Notes: a model not told the origin generated them from the letters alone. 64,000 bases of DNA from Diphasiastrum complanatum (GCA_029204225.1 CM055098.1:52222728-52286727), one strand, 5' to 3'; counted from the first letter of the stretch, positions 10,315-20,469 are shown. A program made the numbers and translations.

Positions 10315-13300
10315 ATGGCTACAAATGGAGGCTACATGTTGGAAAGCAATGATAGGCTTACCTCCCTCAACTATTCTACTTGGAAAGTAAGGATGGAGTC
10401 TTTGCTTGAGATGAATGAGTTGATGGATATTGTTGTAGGTGTGGAGGAGAGACCTTTGGCACCTCAAGAACAATTGAGGTATGACAAGAGGGCAAAGAAA
10501 GCCCTTCACATGATCAAGATGAATGTGACAAATGAGCTTATCAAAGAGGTTGGTAAGTGCACATCATCTAGTGAAGCTTGGGAAGCCTTGAAGAAGGTTT
10601 ATGAATCCAAGTCTACTTCTAGAGTGTTGACTTTAAGAAGGCAAATCTTTTCTTGTATGCAAAAGAAGAGTGAGAATGGACATGCTTTTGTTTTGAGAGT
10701 TAAAGCATTGAATGATGAGTTAGCATGCATTAATGATGGCATAAATAATGAGGAGCTTGTTCAAGTGATTCTCAATGGCTTGTTGGATGATCATGCTAAT
10801 CTTGTTCAAAGTTATGCTATCCAAAAATGTTTACCAAGTGTTGGAGACTTGCAAGAGGTCTTGTTGGCTGAAGAATTCAGGTTGCAAGCAAGAGTGGGAG
10901 CATCTTCTACATCTCAAGGAGGAGAAGAGGAGGCAATGTTCTCTAAAGGCAAGTTCAAGGGCAAAGGTAAAAGCAATTGGTCTAAAGGGCAAGACCAAGG
11001 TGAGCACTCTACTTTTGGCAAAAAGAAGGATAGATCTAAGCTAAAATGTTTCTATTGTGGAGTCAAAGGGCATTTTGCTAGTGATTGTTTTAAGAAAAAG
11101 AGGGATCAAGGGGAAAAGCAAACCAATCTAACTATTGATGAGGGTGGGGATGAGCTTCTTTCAAATGATGCTTTTGTTATGTCATCTTGCTTGTTGGCTA
11201 ATCATGGAGACATTGATCCTTGGTGGATTGATAGTGGAGCCACTTCTCATATGACATATCATAAAGAGTATTTTTCATCTTTAATGGCATTTGATGGTGA
11301 TAGGAAGGTAATCTATACCGCAAATGATGGTGAGTGTGCAATCAAGGGGATTGGCACAATTCCTATTTCACTTTCTACAAATAGGAATATAGAATTGAAA
11401 GATGTTTTGCTCATTCCATCCATTACCAAGAACTTACTTAGTGTAAGCCAAATGCTTGACAAAGGATTCAAAGTTGAGTTTGATGGTGATGCTTGCTTGA
11501 TCAAAAAGGGGTGTAGTATCATTGCAAAAGGGAAAAGGCAAGGGAAATTGTTCAAGCTTGATGCATGTGTTGTTGCTAACCAAGTTGGATGCATGGCAAA
11601 TGAACAAATGTCAATTCAAGAGGTATGGCATAAAAGGATGGGACATCTCAACTACAAGGCCTTGGAGGTAATAGCCAAAAAGGAGGTAGTAAGGGGACTT
11701 CCCAAGTCTCTTACTTGCTTGAATCATGTTTGTGAAGAATGTGCTTTGTCTAAATCACATAGATTGCCATATACTAGATCTATATCTAGATCTAAGATGC
11801 CTTTTTCTCTCTTGCATTCGGATATTCATGGTGTTACTACAATTAGCAATGGAGGTGCTAAGATGTATGTAACTTTCATTGATGATTTTAGTAGATTTTG
11901 TTGGGTTTATCTACTAAAGAGCAAGGATGAGGTGTTTGATGTGTTTGTCAAGTTCAAAGTTGCTATTGAGACTCAATTTACAACCAAAATCAAATGCTTG
12001 AGGAGCGACAATGGTGGTGAATACATTTCTAACAAATTCAAAGCCTTTTGCGATGAGCATGGGATCAAGAGGGAGTACACATGTCCAAGAACACCACAAC
12101 AAAATGGAGTGGCCGAGAGGAAGAATAGAACCTTGTGTGAGAGTGCAAAGGCAATGAGATTGAATGCTAATCTTCCTAAACCTTTTTGGAGTGATGCTTT
12201 GTTGTGTGCAAATTTCCTATGCAATAGATGGCCAAGTGTTGTATTGGAAGGAAAAACCCCTTTTGAAGCTTTGTTTGGTACGAAGCCTAATGTCAAGTTT
12301 CTAAGAACTTTTGGATGCATTTGCTACTTCAACATTACTCTTGATGATAGAACTAAGGAGGATCCATCTTCAAGAAAGGGCATTTTTGTTGGTTATAGTG
12401 AAGTAAGCAAAGCATATAGGATTTATGTTCCTTCAATCAAGAAAGTGTTCACAAGTAGGGATGTCATTTTTGATGAAGGTAACATTCCAAAAGTTGTTTC
12501 AAGTGATGATGGTGTTGTTGCAACTAATGTGCTTGATGACAATGGAGTTGATGACACATTGGATGTGGATGTTGAAGAAGCCTCTTCAAGTCAAATTCCA
12601 AGGAGAACTCCAAGGCATAAAGTGAAACCCTCAAGGCTCACTTATGATGGCAAAGGTAAGCAAGTGGTGGATGGATCCAACTATGCTTTCCTAACTTCTT
12701 TTGATGTACCTTCATGTGTAGATGAAGCAAGGCAAGAAGAGGAATGGATCCAAGCAATGGATCTTGAGTTTGAAGCACTTATGAAGAACAACACATGGAG
12801 ATTGGTGGAGCTTCCAAAGGGCAAAAGTGCAATTGGATGCAAATGGATCTTCAAGGTAAAGACAAATCAAGATGGATCTATCAACAAGTTGAAGGCAAGG
12901 TTGGTGGCTAAAGGTTATGCTCAAGAGCATGGCATTGACTATGAGGAAACCTTTGCACCCGTGGCAAAGATGGTGAGCATAAGAGTAATCATTTCCCTTG
13001 CAACTCTTTATGGATGGGATCTTTGGCAATTAGACATTTCTAATGCTTTCTTGAATGGTGATCTTGAAGAGGAAGTCTACATGGAGCAACCCGAGAGCTA
13101 TGTTTCTCATAGCAAGCCTAATCATGTGTGTTTTCTACAAAAAAGTTTGTATGGTCTTAAGCAAGCACCAAGGAGTTGGGATGCTAGGCTTAACTCTTTT
13201 CTACTTTCTCAAAACTTCACTATGAGTGAGTATGATCATTCACTTTACTTTAGAATTAGTGCTAATGATGTTACAATCCTTCTAATTTATGTGGATGACA

Positions 13301-14265
13301 TTATTTTAAGTGGAGGGAACAAGGAAGATATAGAAGATATCAAGAAAGCACTAAAAAAGGAATTTGAAGTGCATGATCTTGGTCTTTTGAGCTATATCTT
13401 AGGAATAGAAGTAATTAGAACTTCTCAAATCACTTTTATTTCACAAGAGAAGTATGCTATTTCTATTCTCAATAGATTTCATATGGTAGATGCAAATCCT
13501 ATTGATACACCTATGGAATCACATGTAAAGCTAACTATAAGAGGTAATGAAAGATCCTTCGAGGACATTACTCTCTATAGGAAGCTAATAGGTTCTCTTA
13601 TATATCTAACCATCACAAGACCTGATTTATCTTATTGTGTTGGTAGATTAAGCCAATTCATGCAAGATCCTAGCATAGAACATTGGAAACTAGGAAAGAG
13701 GATCTTGAGATACATCTCGGGAACAAAAGATTTTGGCATTGTTTATAGAGGCTCATCACCTAACTTATTTGGTTTTTCAGATTCAGATTTTGCAGGAGAC
13801 CTTATGGATAGAAAATCCATAAATGCACATGCTATTTTCATAGGTGATGGAGCTATCTCATGGATGTCGAAGAAACAAGCAACTATATCACTTTCTTCTA
13901 GTGAGGCCGAGTACAAAGCTTTGACATCATGCACAAAGGAGATGGTGTGGATCAAGAGGATGATTATGGAGCTTCATTTGCTGGATTTTTCAGAGAGTCC
14001 AATCATCTTTTGTGACAACCTTTCAGCCCAAAGTCTAGCAAGCAATCCGGTTTTCCATGCAAGGAGCAAACATATCGAGGTGGCTTACCATTTTGTGAGA
14101 GAACAAGTGTTGGCAAAAGAGATCAAGCTTGAACATGTCCCATCAAAGGAATGTGTGGCTGATATCTTTACCAAAGCATTGGGAAAGGACTTATTTTTCA
14201 AGCATAGAACAAGTCTTGGTGTACTTTCTAAATCTATGCTAAAACTAGTTGAAGAGGGAGTGTGA
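10315..14265 (+). CDS. Copia-B gag-pol polyprotein (intact frame)
   Basis: One frame of 1,316 codons begins MATNGGYMLES, which matches the usual copia gag start. The UBN2-like gag domain spans about residues 5-230. The zinc knuckle CFYCGVKGHFASDC is at about 245-258 and the protease motif WWIDSGATSHM at about 303-313. The integrase zinc domain (VWHKRMGH near 435, CEEC near 473) is followed by catalytic residues in HSDIHG (about 502), RSDNGGEY (about 563) and GVAERKN (about 598). RT has YVDDIIL near 992. RNase H has DSDFAG, SEAEYKAL and CDNLSAQ, and the C-terminus has VADIFTKAL. No stop, frameshift or lost catalytic residue is seen. The last codons overlap the purine tract, and the TGA stop (14263-14265) lies within the first bases of the 3' LTR. 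It is related to the Copia-A polyprotein but clearly a different family. Confidence 0.96.
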   Translation: MATNGGYMLESNDRLTSLNYSTWKVRMESLLEMNELMDIVVGVEERPLAPQEQLRYDKRAKKALHMIKMNVTNELIKEVGKCTSSSEAWEALKKVYESKSTSRVLTLRRQIFSCMQKKSENGHAFVLRVKALNDELACINDGINNEELVQVILNGLLDDHANLVQSYAIQKCLPSVGDLQEVLLAEEFRLQARVGASSTSQGGEEEAMFSKGKFKGKGKSNWSKGQDQGEHSTFGKKKDRSKLKCFYCGVKGHFASDCFKKKRDQGEKQTNLTIDEGGDELLSNDAFVMSSCLLANHGDIDPWWIDSGATSHMTYHKEYFSSLMAFDGDRKVIYTANDGECAIKGIGTIPISLSTNRNIELKDVLLIPSITKNLLSVSQMLDKGFKVEFDGDACLIKKGCSIIAKGKRQGKLFKLDACVVANQVGCMANEQMSIQEVWHKRMGHLNYKALEVIAKKEVVRGLPKSLTCLNHVCEECALSKSHRLPYTRSISRSKMPFSLLHSDIHGVTTISNGGAKMYVTFIDDFSRFCWVYLLKSKDEVFDVFVKFKVAIETQFTTKIKCLRSDNGGEYISNKFKAFCDEHGIKREYTCPRTPQQNGVAERKNRTLCESAKAMRLNANLPKPFWSDALLCANFLCNRWPSVVLEGKTPFEALFGTKPNVKFLRTFGCICYFNITLDDRTKEDPSSRKGIFVGYSEVSKAYRIYVPSIKKVFTSRDVIFDEGNIPKVVSSDDGVVATNVLDDNGVDDTLDVDVEEASSSQIPRRTPRHKVKPSRLTYDGKGKQVVDGSNYAFLTSFDVPSCVDEARQEEEWIQAMDLEFEALMKNNTWRLVELPKGKSAIGCKWIFKVKTNQDGSINKLKARLVAKGYAQEHGIDYEETFAPVAKMVSIRVIISLATLYGWDLWQLDISNAFLNGDLEEEVYMEQPESYVSHSKPNHVCFLQKSLYGLKQAPRSWDARLNSFLLSQNFTMSEYDHSLYFRISANDVTILLIYVDDIILSGGNKEDIEDIKKALKKEFEVHDLGLLSYILGIEVIRTSQITFISQEKYAISILNRFHMVDANPIDTPMESHVKLTIRGNERSFEDITLYRKLIGSLIYLTITRPDLSYCVGRLSQFMQDPSIEHWKLGKRILRYISGTKDFGIVYRGSSPNLFGFSDSDFAGDLMDRKSINAHAIFIGDGAISWMSKKQATISLSSSEAEYKALTSCTKEMVWIKRMIMELHLLDFSESPIIFCDNLSAQSLASNPVFHARSKHIEVAYHFVREQVLAKEIKLEHVPSKECVADIFTKALGKDLFFKHRTSLGVLSKSMLKLVEEGV
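14251..14260 (+). other. Copia-B polypurine tract (inside the coding frame)
   Basis: GAAGAGGGAG immediately precedes the 3' LTR and also encodes the last residues of RNase H (EEG), so the priming site and protein C-terminus overlap. Confidence 0.9.
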
Positions 14266-14913
14266 AAAATTGTCAACTAGTAGTATTTTCCTAACTTGAG
14301 ATTTTGTAGGCCTATGGCCAAATAAAAGTTAGAGATAGGTTCATACATGTATGTAGAGGCCCAAAGTATGTGTACACTACTTTTGAGGTCACATTAATTA
14401 GAGGAGGTCGAGTGTGGAGCTCTTCTATTGGCTCATAATTTGGTGCATTCCTATTTGACCAAATTTCTAGGTATATGGGTGAATCCTATTGGACCCCAAT
14501 TTTAGCCTATCATAAGACAAGTGGCCAAGAGGCACTATGGCTGCTATAAATAGCCATCTCCACGAGTATGTACACATCTCATTTTCATTCTATTGAATGA
14601 ATGTTATGCTCTTTGAAGGTCCATCTTCTTCTCTCTCACTTTTTTGTTCATATCTTGCATTCTAGCCACTAGAATTGTGATTTCTTTGTTGCTATGGCTT
14701 CACACGTGTGAAATGCAGGTTGTAGGCTCTGAAGTACGGACAGGGACAGCAAGTTTCTGTTTGTGGAAGCTTATGATCAGATTTTGATGTTTAGTTGATG
14801 TTTAGTATGCTTAACATCACAATTTCTATCATTTTTTCAATCTAGATGTGCATAACTTCCATGGCCAAGATCTTTATGAAACTTTAGCATCTTTTGGATC
14901 TGAGTTTTTCACA
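14261..14913 (+). repeat. Copia-B 3' LTR
   Basis: A 653-bp copy identical by eye to 9053-9705. It supplies the polyprotein stop codon at its third to fifth bases, and its TATA box is at 14545-14553. Confidence 0.96.
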
Positions 14914-15593
14914 TGTAGATGCACCAAGATCAAGACTAGATTGAGATTCAAGATCAATCTTGTATCCTATGGCAAAAACACACTACTACATGCATTCAAT
15001 CACTTCCAACTCTCACTCACACATGTGGGAAGTATTCAAAAAATAATCTAAGTAAAAACAAGCTGCTCTCCTCGGGTAGAGAGAGAAAATGCATCAAGAG
15101 CTCTCGGGTAGAGAGAGAAAGCTAGAAATCCAATAACTCACAAAATCCATGAAATCACCAAATCAATTGATTTCAAAATGAGGAGTACAATAATACTAGT
15201 AGGTCCACGAGCTACCACTATGCTTAACTATGATTGGACCACATTTTGTCACCTCTTGATCCTATTGGATCATTGATCTATGCACCTCTTAATTCTATTG
15301 GACTATATTCAAGCACACCTCAATTTCCTATTAGACCTCACAAGGTTCCACCTCTATATCCTATTGGACCTCTTGGAATTCATCAAACAAAAACTTTACA
15401 CTTGTCTACACTCTAATTAGCAAGTGTAGAGCCTCTTACTCTATTTTGGCTCAATAGTGGCATTACAAGTGGAAATGCATAATTTGCCATCTATGCCAAA
15501 TTTATTCCTATCAACATCCTACACCTAGATGCTTGATGTAAAAAACATAAGACCCCTATATCTAACATAGATAATCTTTTTCAATTCTTCACA
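14914..15593 (-). repeat. Copia-A 5' LTR, second piece (after Copia-B)
   Basis: Begins with the duplicated TGTAG (14914-14918) and continues the Copia-A LTR exactly where it stopped at 9052. It ends TTCTTCACA at 15593, followed by the TTAAT target copy. It carries most of the differences from the 3' LTR, including a mutated second palindrome (CACACATGTG). Confidence 0.92.
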
Positions 15594-16428
15594 TTAATCT
15601 ACACTAAAGAGTCCAAGTGTGAATTCTTTAAGCAAGAGTTGCTTTATCTCAGTCATAAGATCAGTAAATGGGATCAAGATTGACGAGGATAAAATCAAGA
15701 TTGTGATTGAGTGGCCAATTCCAGGAACTGTGAGGCAAGTAAAGTCTTTTTTAGGTTTTACAATTTTCTTCAAGAGATTTATTGAGGATTATGCTAAGTT
15801 AGCAGCACTACTTAATAATCTAACAAAAGGGTTTGTTAATAAAAAGAAAAAGAGGAATCAACCTAGTTCGCCTATTGTTTAGAACGAGGAATTAAATCAA
15901 TGTTTTGAGAAACTTAAAAAAATGATTGTTTCAACTCCCGTGTTACAAATTGCAAATCCAGATTTACCTTACATCGTGAGAATGGATGCAAGTGATGTTG
16001 CAGTTGGAGCGGTTCTATTATAAATGGATAGGACACTAGCGTTTGAGAGCAAAAAATTCACTGGTCCTCAGTTGCGTTATACTACGCAGGAAAAGGAATT
16101 GTTTGTTGTATTCCATGCACTTAAAACTTGGAGACACTACTTGTATGGTAGTAAGTTTGTGGCGTATACGGAGCACCAGCCTCTTAAGTATTTTTGTAAT
16201 CAACATGATCTTCGGGGGAGAAAAGCTCGATGGGCTGAATTGATGCAAGAATTCGATCATGAAATCCATTACATAAGAGACAGCTCTAATCAAGTTGTAG
16301 ATGCCCTTAGTCGGATCGATGAATTGAACGAGTTGCCATTCACCCAGATATCTACGGATTTATATCTTTCATTGAGAGGAAAATATGAATCAGATTCCCA
16401 TTTTGGTCACATTTGGAACATTGTTTAG
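15594..16428 (+). pseudogene. Ty3/gypsy chromovirus, RT C-terminus and RNase H (continuation of 2654-3490)
   Basis: The RT frame resumes in phase with the codons lost at 3490 (KESKCEFF, then SFLGFTIFFKRFI). After a TAG at 15880-15882 the RNase H region continues with RMDASDVAVGAVLL, a TAA at 16021, then FESKKFTGPQ, TTQEKELFVVFHALKTWRHYLYG, YTEHQPLKYF and VVDALSRI. In intact relatives the T-D-H motif carries an Asp where this copy has Glu (YTEHQ). Several stops make it non-functional. Confidence 0.9.
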
Positions 16429-17439
16429 GCCGGAAGAAATGCTGGACAGTGTTGAGTCAGAAACACAGGGGATCAACTAACTAAGAAAGATAAGAAGATT
16501 GTGGAATAGCTCGCCATTCGAGATGGATTACTATTTCGGAATGGAAAAGTTTGTGTACCTAGAGATGATGAGCTCAAACATAAGATTTTGTTTGAATGTC
16601 ATGACATACCATGTGCAGGACATCCCGGCATACACATGACTCTAGACTTGCTTAAAAGAGAATTTTATTGGCCAAAGCTCAAGCCATATGTCAAGTCATA
16701 TGTTGTTAAATGCAAACCCTATCAACTAGCAAATGTTGAAAGCCATAAGGCTGGTGGTCTGTTGCATCTGTTAGATATCCCAGATAAGAAATGGGAAAGC
16801 ATATCTATGGATTTTGTAGTTGGACTTCCAAAGTCCCAATGGCAAAATGATTCTATTTGGGTTGTAGTGGATCAGTTAACTAAGTTGGCTACATGCATAC
16901 TAGTCAAGTCAACTATAAAGGGTTTTGATTTAGCCCAAATCTTTGTTGAAAGATTATTTCAGTTGTATGGTCTACAAAGTGACATTGTTAGTGATAAAGA
17001 TCCTAAGTTCACAGCTCACTTTTGGTCAGCAGTGTTCCATAAACTGGAAACTTCTTTATGTTTAAGTTCTTCTGATCATCCTGAATCAGATGGCCAGACA
17101 GAAAGGACTAATCAAACTATGGAAGATATTTTGAGGATGCATGTTTCTCATAGACAATCTCATTGGGAAGATTATCTCCCACTGGTTGAGTTTGCATATA
17201 ATAGTAGAAAACATTCTGCTACAGGTTACAGTCCTTTTATGCTTATGTATGGTTTTCAACCTAGATCTCCAGTAAATGTTGAGACTAAGTCTATTAAGAT
17301 CCAGAAGGTTGCTAAATTTTTGCATGATATGCAAGAAATGTTGCAAGTGGCTAAGGATAGTATTCGAAGTGCTCAGGATAGAGCTAAACACTATACTGAT
17401 CTTAAGAAATCTCCAAGAGATTTTAAAGTCGATGACTAG
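16429..17439 (+). pseudogene. Ty3/gypsy chromovirus integrase
   Basis: After two stop codons, the linker and integrase continue in one long frame from 16588. The zinc domain is visible (FECHDIPCAGHPGIH, then KCKPYQ, where the second Cys of CxxC is replaced). The catalytic core shows D in SMDFVVGLP, D in SDKDPKFT and E in SDGQTERTN, so all three acidic residues remain. The frame ends at TAG (17437-17439) in a place where relatives have DDW, so this looks like a Trp-to-stop change rather than a natural end. Confidence 0.9.
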
Positions 17440-17892
17440 GTATATCTTAGGATTCCAAAATATTCTAAGACGTTACGTACAAGGAAGCATTATAAGTTGT
17501 CTACCCGTTATTGTGGACCTTTCAAAATTGTATGTAGAATTGGTTTTTTGGCGTATGAACTCGATCTTCAAGGAAAATCGACTGCACACCCAGTATTTTA
17601 TATAAGTCGTTTGAAACTAAGTTTACATGATGGTGATACAGTTGGATCGGATGAGGATTTATCCCATTTGGAAGATTTGTCGCTTAGTGTACATTTGGAA
17701 CCTGAGAAAGTGCTCAGAACCAGAGATAAAAAATTGAGAAATCGTTCTATCTCTGAGTGCTTAATTCGGTGGAAGGACCGTACTGAGGATGATGATTTGT
17801 GGGAGAGAGTTGATAGCATAAAGAAGAATTTCTCGAATTTTAGTATCTTAGAATGGAAACAGTTTAAGGAGGAAAAAATGTTATGTCCATGA
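17440..17892 (+). pseudogene. Integrase C-terminal GPY/F region and chromodomain-like tail
   Basis: Downstream of the premature stop the protein continues in the same frame with the GPY/F-type module (STRYCGPFKIV, HPVFYISRLKLS). It ends with PEKVLRTRDKKLRNR and LIRWKDRTEDDDLWE, which has the layout of the chromodomain found at the C-terminus of chromoviruses. In that group it guides integration by recognising chromatin marks. The normal stop is at 17890-17892. Confidence 0.85.
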
Positions 17893-18473
17893 CTAGTACA
17901 TAGGATACAATATACTCCTAGTCTTGGATACATGGTACTTCAGTGAAACAAGGTGTTAGTTATGCCACGTGATACTGGACGTGACCTGAAAGTAATTAAT
18001 ATCCTCGTAAGGCCCAGAACACACTAAATGGAGTTTAGAAAAGGTATGAGACAGTGTATGCATGTGTAGAGTTGTCAATAACAATTCTATGAATAGTTGG
18101 TCCATGCTTAGGACTCTATTCTAGGTGAATCTATGTATAGGGAACTTAGGGCTATGCATGGCTAAGTGCCCAGGATGCTTTTGGCTGTATATATTGGGTC
18201 CAAACTCGCCCTACTCATCATCATGGTTTTGGATTCATTTTCAGACTCTCACTCTACATTCGTGCTTCTTGTTCCTTGGCTTGGGGGTGAGGCTTCTAGA
18301 GTTTGATTGGATGCTTCTACTTGGTTGGGTGGTTTCTCCATAGTGTGTTATCCTTTGTGTTTGGAATTTGTAAGCAGGTTCTAAGGAGCTTCCCTTATAC
18401 AAAAATTGATCTTCCTGTCTTCCACACCATGTAGAACCTTTTGTTTGTTGGGGATGGCTATGATGAATTATCA
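17893..18473 (+). other. Probable 3' untranslated/LTR region of the chromovirus
   Basis: A noncoding stretch after the gypsy stop. It contains a TATA-like GTATATATT at 18186 and CT-rich stretches as in plant LTRs. No second copy is present in the window, so ends cannot be set. It stops against the primer-site-like sequence at 18474. Confidence 0.4.
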
Positions 18474-18485
18474 ACTCTGATACCA
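18474..18485 (-). other. Primer binding site of a minus-strand copia relic
   Basis: On the minus strand the bases read TGGTATCAGAGT, one base off the initiator-Met site. A 5-bp spacer separates it from the LTR that starts TGGGGAAAC at 18491. Almost none of the element body remains on this side. Confidence 0.65.
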
Positions 18486-18490
18486 CTCTA

Positions 18491-19500
18491 TGGGGAAACT
18501 TCTTAAACGAAGTCCCAACCAACATGAGAAAGACAATGAATACTATGAAGAACAGCGATAATTGTGTTAAGGAGGATCGTGGATTACTTAGAGAACAGAG
18601 ATTAGAGAATTTTTCAGTTTGCGTTGAATACGATTATCAATGTAGGAGTCTTAGACTACCATGAAGAGAGATTGCAGAAACAATTAGGCGTCTGTTACAG
18701 CCATGCAATTCTCTGATACTAATATTCTGATACAAAGAAATGTAAGACAATTAGGTGGCAAAGACAACCATACATTTCTCTGTTATGATAATTACGGAGG
18801 TAGAGTGAGAGTTAGTTGACATTAAAGAGATGGAACAATAGCGATTCTGTATATTAAAGTTGTAGTAACAACGATCAGATCACAATACAATTGTGCTAAT
18901 AAGCGTGTGATCCTTCTTACAGAAACAAAACAATAGCTATCGCTCTGAATATTTTCTCTCTTTTTCTTTAATCACCAACTCTAAGGAGTCAGCTGCCGTG
19001 AAGACTCGTTTTGGTCGTTTGATCTCTGATGGAGTATCTTCATGCATCATTATCACTTCTCCAGTCGCTCATTTACTTATAGCAGTTGGTAGTGTTATTC
19101 TAATTTTACAATTACAAGATCGTTTAACAGCGGTTTAACTAACTAATTAGGATAGTTGTTATTGGAGCGCGAAGACGTAGACAGTCTGTATTTAGAATAC
19201 TATGTAAATCTGTAGAGTGTCACATTTTTTGGGAGAATTGTCGCATATCTGGAGATGCGTGAAATGGACTAAAACCTTTAGCGAACACTTTGTTGCCTTT
19301 TTCGCAAAACCTTTAGTGCTCAGAAAAGTCCAAACATGAAGTGGAAGTCTTTGTCGAGTTTTGCGCCTGTTGTGACATTCAGTTCAAAAATGCAGACTGT
19401 TGAAAAGCAGTTCATTTTCTACAGACATCTTTGAGAGAGTAGTTTTGAGAGGAGGAGGGAGGGCTGTTGGTATGAGTAGGAGTTAGATTAATTTTTAACA
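18491..19500 (-). repeat. Copia LTR (about 1,010 bp) with internal-type sequence on both flanks
   Basis: Starts TGGGGAAAC and ends TTTTTAACA. A primer binding site lies on its left and a purine tract on its right. A normal insertion has only one of these beside each LTR, so this LTR is either shared by two tandem elements or left by recombination. Confidence 0.65.
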
Positions 19501-19513
19501 CTCCCCCTTAAGC
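19501..19513 (-). other. Polypurine tract of a minus-strand copia relic
   Basis: On the minus strand GCTTAAGGGGGAG directly abuts the LTR, the standard position for the plus-strand primer. Confidence 0.75.
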
Positions 19514-19930
19514 TTACTACTACGACTCTGAACTACAATTGAGATTTATCATATCTACTAAGGTAGAATGTTTATTTCTAAACAATGGCTTTGTCAAAAT
19601 ATCAGCTAACATATTGTTTGTGTGACCGTAACTTAGTACATCATCTCTATTCTGAACTTTCTCTCTAAGAAAATGGAACTGAACTTCTATGTGTTTAGTT
19701 CTAGCATGAGTTCGTGGGTTTAGAGATAGCTATGTAGCTCTGATTGTCACACGGGAGTATTGTTGGACCAATCTGTGGGAATTGCAGATCCTGTAGCAAC
19801 CTTCTGAGAGCCAGATTATCTCCTTCACTACTGATGTAGCTGTGGGGTGGCTTGTCCTCATGCGTTTCTATTGCTATCTTCATCTTGCTTATTTCATGAT
19901 TGGCCATAACACGAAGGGTGGACAACTTTT
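19514..19930 (-). pseudogene. Copia RNase H C-terminal fragment
   Basis: Read from 19930 leftward, the minus strand gives a copia RNase H end: LPCDNQSYIAIS, a segment equivalent to 'HARTKHIEVQFHFLRE', then the C-terminal 'ADILTKPLF' type sequence. Frameshifts and stops occur between these blocks. The rest of the element is missing to the right of 19930, where unrelated sequence begins. Confidence 0.75.
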
Positions 19931-20447
19931 AGAAGGTTTGAACGAGAGTTTGAAACAATCATAAACCATTAATGTGAGATTCAAAAAACTAGCAAACAAA
20001 TGGATCTATGGCAACTATGAAATCTGCCAACAAAGAAATAGAATAAACAAGATAAGAGTAGCAAAACTTCAGACCTAGCTGCATGTCAATGCATTTTGTA
20101 CCATTTTACCGATCAACTTGACATAAAGAGAGAAAATAAAAAAACTTAATTGCACATCATGTGTGAGATTGAGGAGTTGACAATTCAATTGTGAGAAAAG
20201 TACATCACAATTTTGTAAAAATAAGAGAACAAAAAAAATGTGTCCAATTGCTTAATAAATAGAGTAAATATGCAAAAAATAATTCTATGAAAGGACCACA
20301 TCAAAAATTGAGTTGAATTTTTTGTCGAACTCCAATACGTTGTTCAAGATTTTGTTACCTACACTAGTTGGGAAGAATGCCCTTGTGACTTGCCTTGGTT
20401 GGGAGGAAGGCCTTTATTTAGCATCATATTATTGCCTTGGCTTCTTC

Positions 20448-20469
20448 TTTTTTTTTTTTGGGGGGGGGG
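20448..20469 (+). repeat. T12-G10 homopolymer junction
   Basis: Twelve T followed by ten G. Such a sequence is prone to replication slippage and sequencing error, so its exact length should be treated with caution. Confidence 0.95.

Larger units (their letters stand above)
9053..14913 (+). mobile_element. Copia-B, complete and very young Ty1/copia element
   Basis: The 5,861-bp element carries every part needed for autonomous retrotransposition: 653-bp LTRs with terminal inverted repeats TGTGAAAAA/TTTTTCACA, initiator-Met primer site, leader, uninterrupted gag-pol, purine tract and a perfect 5-bp target duplication. Read side by side, the two LTRs show no difference, so insertion is very recent on a neutral clock. 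It lies inside the 5' LTR of Copia-A in opposite orientation. Related but decayed sequences occur at 31.4-34.3 kb and 47.16-47.77 kb. Confidence 0.97.
3491..15593 (-). mobile_element. Copia-A, full-length Ty1/copia element on minus strand, itself interrupted by Copia-B
   Basis: On the plus strand the element reads 3' LTR (3491-4226), purine tract, a single gag-pol frame, leader, primer binding site and 5' LTR. The 5' LTR is broken by Copia-B (9053-14913). Without Copia-B and its duplicated 5 bp the element is about 6.2 kb, a normal copia size. By eye the two LTRs differ by roughly 13 substitutions and one 1-bp indel over 736 aligned bases, so the element is older than Copia-B but still coherent. 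It sits inside the RT gene of a chromovirus. Its polyprotein frame is intact, so it may have remained competent until its 5' LTR promoter was split. Confidence 0.93.

Noticed and set aside
11313-14276. Minus-strand open frames inside Copia-B
   Set aside because: They are antisense shadows of an intact gag-pol frame, with no family motifs.
18241-18525. 94-codon minus-strand frame across the primer site at 18474
   Set aside because: It spans the junction between leader-like and LTR sequence and has no domain; the primer site and LTR edge explain the region better.
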